Below, one piece after another: positions 38,974 through 40,695 of a DNA stretch of 40,695 nt; the stretch's first letter is position 1; the number at the start of each line of letters is the position of its first letter. The stretch covers positions 1 through 40,695 of the forward strand of contig JACQYK010000145.1 of the NCBI GenBank assembly GCA_016208255.1, written 5' to 3'. Below the pieces are notes generated by a model. The model worked only from the letters and a program-made list of their open reading frames with translations, was not told where the DNA came from and searched no databases. Origin of the DNA: Deltaproteobacteria bacterium (GTDB lineage: Bacteria > Desulfobacterota > RBG-13-43-22). Both the position numbers and the translations under genes were made by a program.

Positions 38974-39390
38974 CTACTTCCTCTTTACCTTTTCAAATTC
39001 CTGTGACTTGTAGGCGTTTTCGATCATTATCATGACCGCGGAGATCAAGGTTTCGTCTTTAGACTGGAAAATCTTTTTTAAAATTTTTCTGGCCCGAGAA
39101 TAGCGGGGATCTTTGATAGGATAGTTATATTGAGTTTGGGTTTCACGGGCGACAATGAGGCGTTTGGTTTTTTTCCCAGGTCCAAAGCTTTCCGCATCTT
39201 CAAGAAATTCGGACAAGGGGATTTGAAAATAAGCAGCCGCTTTATTCAAGGTGTTTAAGTCATGCTTGGTATCTGTCTCCAACATCTTATAGATAGTTGC
39301 CTGACTTACACCCATTACCTTAGCTATTTGTGTCTGCGAAATTCCCTTGTCAATTTTGACTCTTAATAGTTTTTTTAATTTTTCATTCAT
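38974..39390 (-). CDS. Cro/CI-type HTH regulator
   Basis: 138 residues. A helix-turn-helix domain at 1-60 (KGISQTQIAKVMGVSQATIYKMLETDTKHDLNTLNKAAAYFQIPLSEFLE) is followed by an unrecognised basic tail with RARKILKKIFQSKDETLISAVMIMIENAYKS. It probably binds the two dyads in its own promoter (39400-39410, 39432-39444). The predicted start site falls on or next to the ATG, so the mRNA may be leaderless. The stop TAG is followed in-frame by a HigA remnant. An antitoxin-like or phage-derived origin is possible. Confidence 0.82.
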   Translation of the reverse strand: MNEKLKKLLRVKIDKGISQTQIAKVMGVSQATIYKMLETDTKHDLNTLNKAAAYFQIPLSEFLEDAESFGPGKKTKRLIVARETQTQYNYPIKDPRYSRARKILKKIFQSKDETLISAVMIMIENAYKSQEFEKVKRK

Positions 39391-39396
39391 AAGACA

Positions 39397-39446
39397 ATTA
39401 TTACAGTAATTTTTTTCTTGACAATATATTTTTACTGTGGTAATAA
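39397..39446. promoter_or_regulatory. Symmetric divergent promoter with two dyad operators
   Basis: One TTGACAA (39418-39424) serves both strands. Rightward: TTGACA (39418-39423), 17 bp, TAATAA (39441-39446). Leftward: TTGTCA (39424-39419), 16 bp, AATAAT (39402-39397). Dyads ATTACAGTAAT (39400-39410) and TTACTGTGGTAA (39432-39443) overlap or abut the respective -10 elements. Autoregulation by the HTH protein is the simplest reading. Confidence 0.7.
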
Positions 39447-39482
39447 AATAAAAAGTTGATTGAAAACTTGTAGAAATCTCGT

Positions 39483-39605
39483 ATGCTTATCAAAGAAGAT
39501 TTCTCTGAACCGGCCGATACTTTTATATTCCGATATATCTCAATTCCGGGCGAAAAAAACCTTTCCCTGAGGACGGGGATCGGGAGGTATTTCGCACCCT
39601 GTTAA
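39483..39605 (+). CDS. Possible small protein (40 aa) downstream of the rightward promoter
   Basis: A short frame MLIKEDFSEPADTFIFRYIS... begins about 30 nt after the predicted rightward transcription start and ends before the Shine-Dalgarno of the next gene. It has no clear ribosome-binding site and no recognised family. It may be a leader peptide, a remnant or chance. Confidence 0.2.
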   Translation: MLIKEDFSEPADTFIFRYISIPGEKNLSLRTGIGRYFAPC

Positions 39606-39636
39606 TCCACATGACTCAGGAGGAGGGTGGGAAAAA

Positions 39637-39837
39637 GTGAGAGGAGCGGCTTGTGAACGTTGTGGAGAGAAGTATTACGGATGGGTCTTAGACCAAAAAG
39701 GCCACGATACTTGTGATAAGTGTGGAGGCAAGCTGGTCATGCAGGACAAGAAAGGGCTTTCCTCTTCCTCACTTTCTTTTTCGGGGTCGGATCAAACCGA
39801 CCCTTTAAAATCTAAGGATATAGATCCCGATAGTTGA
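39637..39837 (+). CDS. Small zinc-ribbon protein, 66 aa
   Basis: GTG start at 39637 supported by CAGGAGGAGGGTGGG upstream. CERCGEKYYGW and CDKCGGKLV give four Cys for one zinc ribbon in the first 35 residues. The C-terminal tail is Ser/Asp-rich and probably disordered. GGGTCGG/CCGACCC (39784-39803) forms a hairpin inside the 3' part. It is likely transcribed from the divergent promoter at 39418-39446, opposite the HTH gene. Function unknown. The stretch 39838-40054 holds nothing recognisable. Confidence 0.65.
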   Translation: MRGAACERCGEKYYGWVLDQKGHDTCDKCGGKLVMQDKKGLSSSSLSFSGSDQTDPLKSKDIDPDS

Positions 39838-40054
39838 ACACTTCCTCGGCCCGATCTGAAGTGATACCCTTCGCCGTCTTTACGACCTTTCATATTTGCC
39901 TTAAATTTCCAAGGGTGCGAAAAACGGTCTTTTGACCCTTGACACCTACCATCATTTACTGCCTTTGTTAACTAAAGAGAACCGTCCCCGTTATTTTTGT
40001 TATTCATGGGATGTCTCCGACGAATCATCTTTCGGCAACTTATAAACTGCTCCG

Positions 40055-40693
40055 TTATAATCGTTGAATTAAATAAAAAAAGACAGGAAGTTGACTCTGA
40101 TTTTTTATTTCAAAAAATTGTGGCAATAATTCACGTTTTTTGGGACTATCCTTTATTGGGGATAGGTATATAGCCCCTTTACCTTTTGAAGGAACCGATA
40201 CGTCTCCAAGTAGCTCGGCAAGAGATTGATAATGTTCGGGGCGAAGTGTTTTTCCCATAAGAAAATTGTCTGTCATTTCTATATTTGGATAGGTAGCATT
40301 AATTTCGAGCATCTTCGTGAAAGCCTCTTGAATCATTGATGCAGATATAGGTTTACCAATAAATTTCAGAGTCGGCGGGTCTATCGATTCGAAACCGATG
40401 TTGATATAGGTATAAAAGGGTAGGGAACTTATTTTTTCAAATAACTCACTTTTTGATTTTAGAAGGGAGTCCACGCTTCCAAAAAAGAATAACATAGGAG
40501 TGTTTGTGCGTGTGCCTTCAAAACCAAAAATCTTGCTGGCCTCAGAACCGGCCAGATAGATCAATTCATCCCCGGCTGCCAGTGCGTCATGATTCCCCAA
40601 AAACAGGGCGTTATAATTTTCAAGATTGCGACCATGAAAAATCTTTAATTGTCGAATCTGTTCAAGAATTTCAGTTCTGGACCGCACCTGAAA
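40055..40693 (-). CDS. Radical SAM family protein, C-terminal part (5' end outside window)
   Basis: The frame is open to the window edge. About 213 residues are visible. The segment LPFYTYINIGFESIDPPTLKFIGKPIS is the radical SAM barrel motif following the cluster-binding strand (xNIGxES...TLxxIGKP). NALFLGNHDALAAGDELIYLAG precedes it, which is typical of Elp3/oxygen-independent coproporphyrinogen oxidase-like or B12-type radical SAM proteins. The CxxxCxxC cluster motif would lie upstream, outside the window. The exact subfamily cannot be told. The C-terminus ends near 40055 in a TAA. Confidence 0.72.
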   Translation of the reverse strand, partial: FQVRSRTEILEQIRQLKIFHGRNLENYNALFLGNHDALAAGDELIYLAGSEASKIFGFEGTRTNTPMLFFFGSVDSLLKSKSELFEKISSLPFYTYINIGFESIDPPTLKFIGKPISASMIQEAFTKMLEINATYPNIEMTDNFLMGKTLRPEHYQSLAELLGDVSVPSKGKGAIYLSPIKDSPKKRELLPQFFEIKNQSQLPVFFYLIQRL

Positions 40694-40695
40694 TT

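Noticed and set aside
1-40695. tRNA or rRNA genes
   Set aside because: No T-arm-like GGTTCRANNCC in a cloverleaf context and no rRNA-like stretches were found. The GGTTCAAGG strings at 519, 25311 and 30489 are low-complexity intergenic repeats, and the dual-hairpin elements lack acceptor and anticodon features.

Overview
This window looks like a chromosomal segment of an anaerobic member of the Desulfobacterota (former Deltaproteobacteria). That is inferred from gene content, not from a marker gene. The main clues are a siroheme-decarboxylase subunit (AhbB, alternative heme pathway) next to glutamate-1-semialdehyde aminomutase, a 4-hydroxybutyryl-CoA dehydratase with a complete Fe-S/flavin ligand set, 4Fe-4S aldo/keto reductase and nitroreductase genes, CoA-ester beta-oxidation genes, and intergenic repeats of the CCTGGATTCCCGC/GCGGGAATGACG kind. 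No rRNA, tRNA, CRISPR array or intact transposase was found.

Layout. 1-5.5 kb: the end of a 3-hydroxybutyryl-CoA dehydrogenase; a leftward overlapping operon (ModE-like regulator, ahbB, hemL) preceded by a palindrome-rich intergenic region; an acyl-CoA dehydrogenase; and a ferredoxin-nitroreductase gene split by one in-frame TAG. 5.7-12 kb: Fe-S aldo/keto reductase, a conserved unknown, oligoribonuclease, MATE transporter, SnoaL-like protein, a membrane protein and an Fe-S flavoprotein, with three clear leftward sigma70-type promoters. 12.2-17.6 kb: a secreted Arg/Gly-rich protein, an LpxR-like outer-membrane protein, a J-domain/receiver fusion, glutaminyl-tRNA synthetase and small zinc-ribbon proteins. 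17.6-20.8 kb is accessory: a 23-bp tandem repeat, a Fic protein, then remnants of a sacsin/Hsp90-type ATPase and of a UvrD-like helicase. 20.9-25.7 kb: a TM2-like pair and a YdbL/YdbH-type envelope pair. 25.8-30.4 kb: a rightward group of M48-TPR membrane protease, 4-hydroxybutyryl-CoA dehydratase, a CGGC-motif protein and a GNAT acetyltransferase. 30.5-35.8 kb: TPR protein, then a two-component bacterial NHEJ set (Ku and LigD) with a DUF72 gene. 36-40.7 kb: DUF1579, a truncated MFS gene, RNase D, a VOC epimerase-like protein, an HTH regulator with a strikingly symmetric divergent promoter, a HigA remnant, a zinc-ribbon protein and a partial radical SAM gene.

The most unusual signal is in the spaces between genes. 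At least six intergenic elements share one architecture: two adjacent perfect or near-perfect hairpins, usually closed by an outer stem (cloverleaf-like). Stem sequences differ between copies but the changes are paired, so pairing is kept while sequence drifts. One copy lies inside a 259-bp element with 33-bp inverted ends that has inserted into another dispersed repeat; an uninterrupted copy of that target repeat is also in the window. Two further copies lie in the predicted 5' leader of the MATE gene. The genes themselves are mostly recognisable housekeeping or metabolic families. The oddities are the in-frame amber codon, the J-domain/receiver fusion, the decayed ATPase/helicase remnants and two genes whose predicted transcripts are nearly leaderless.
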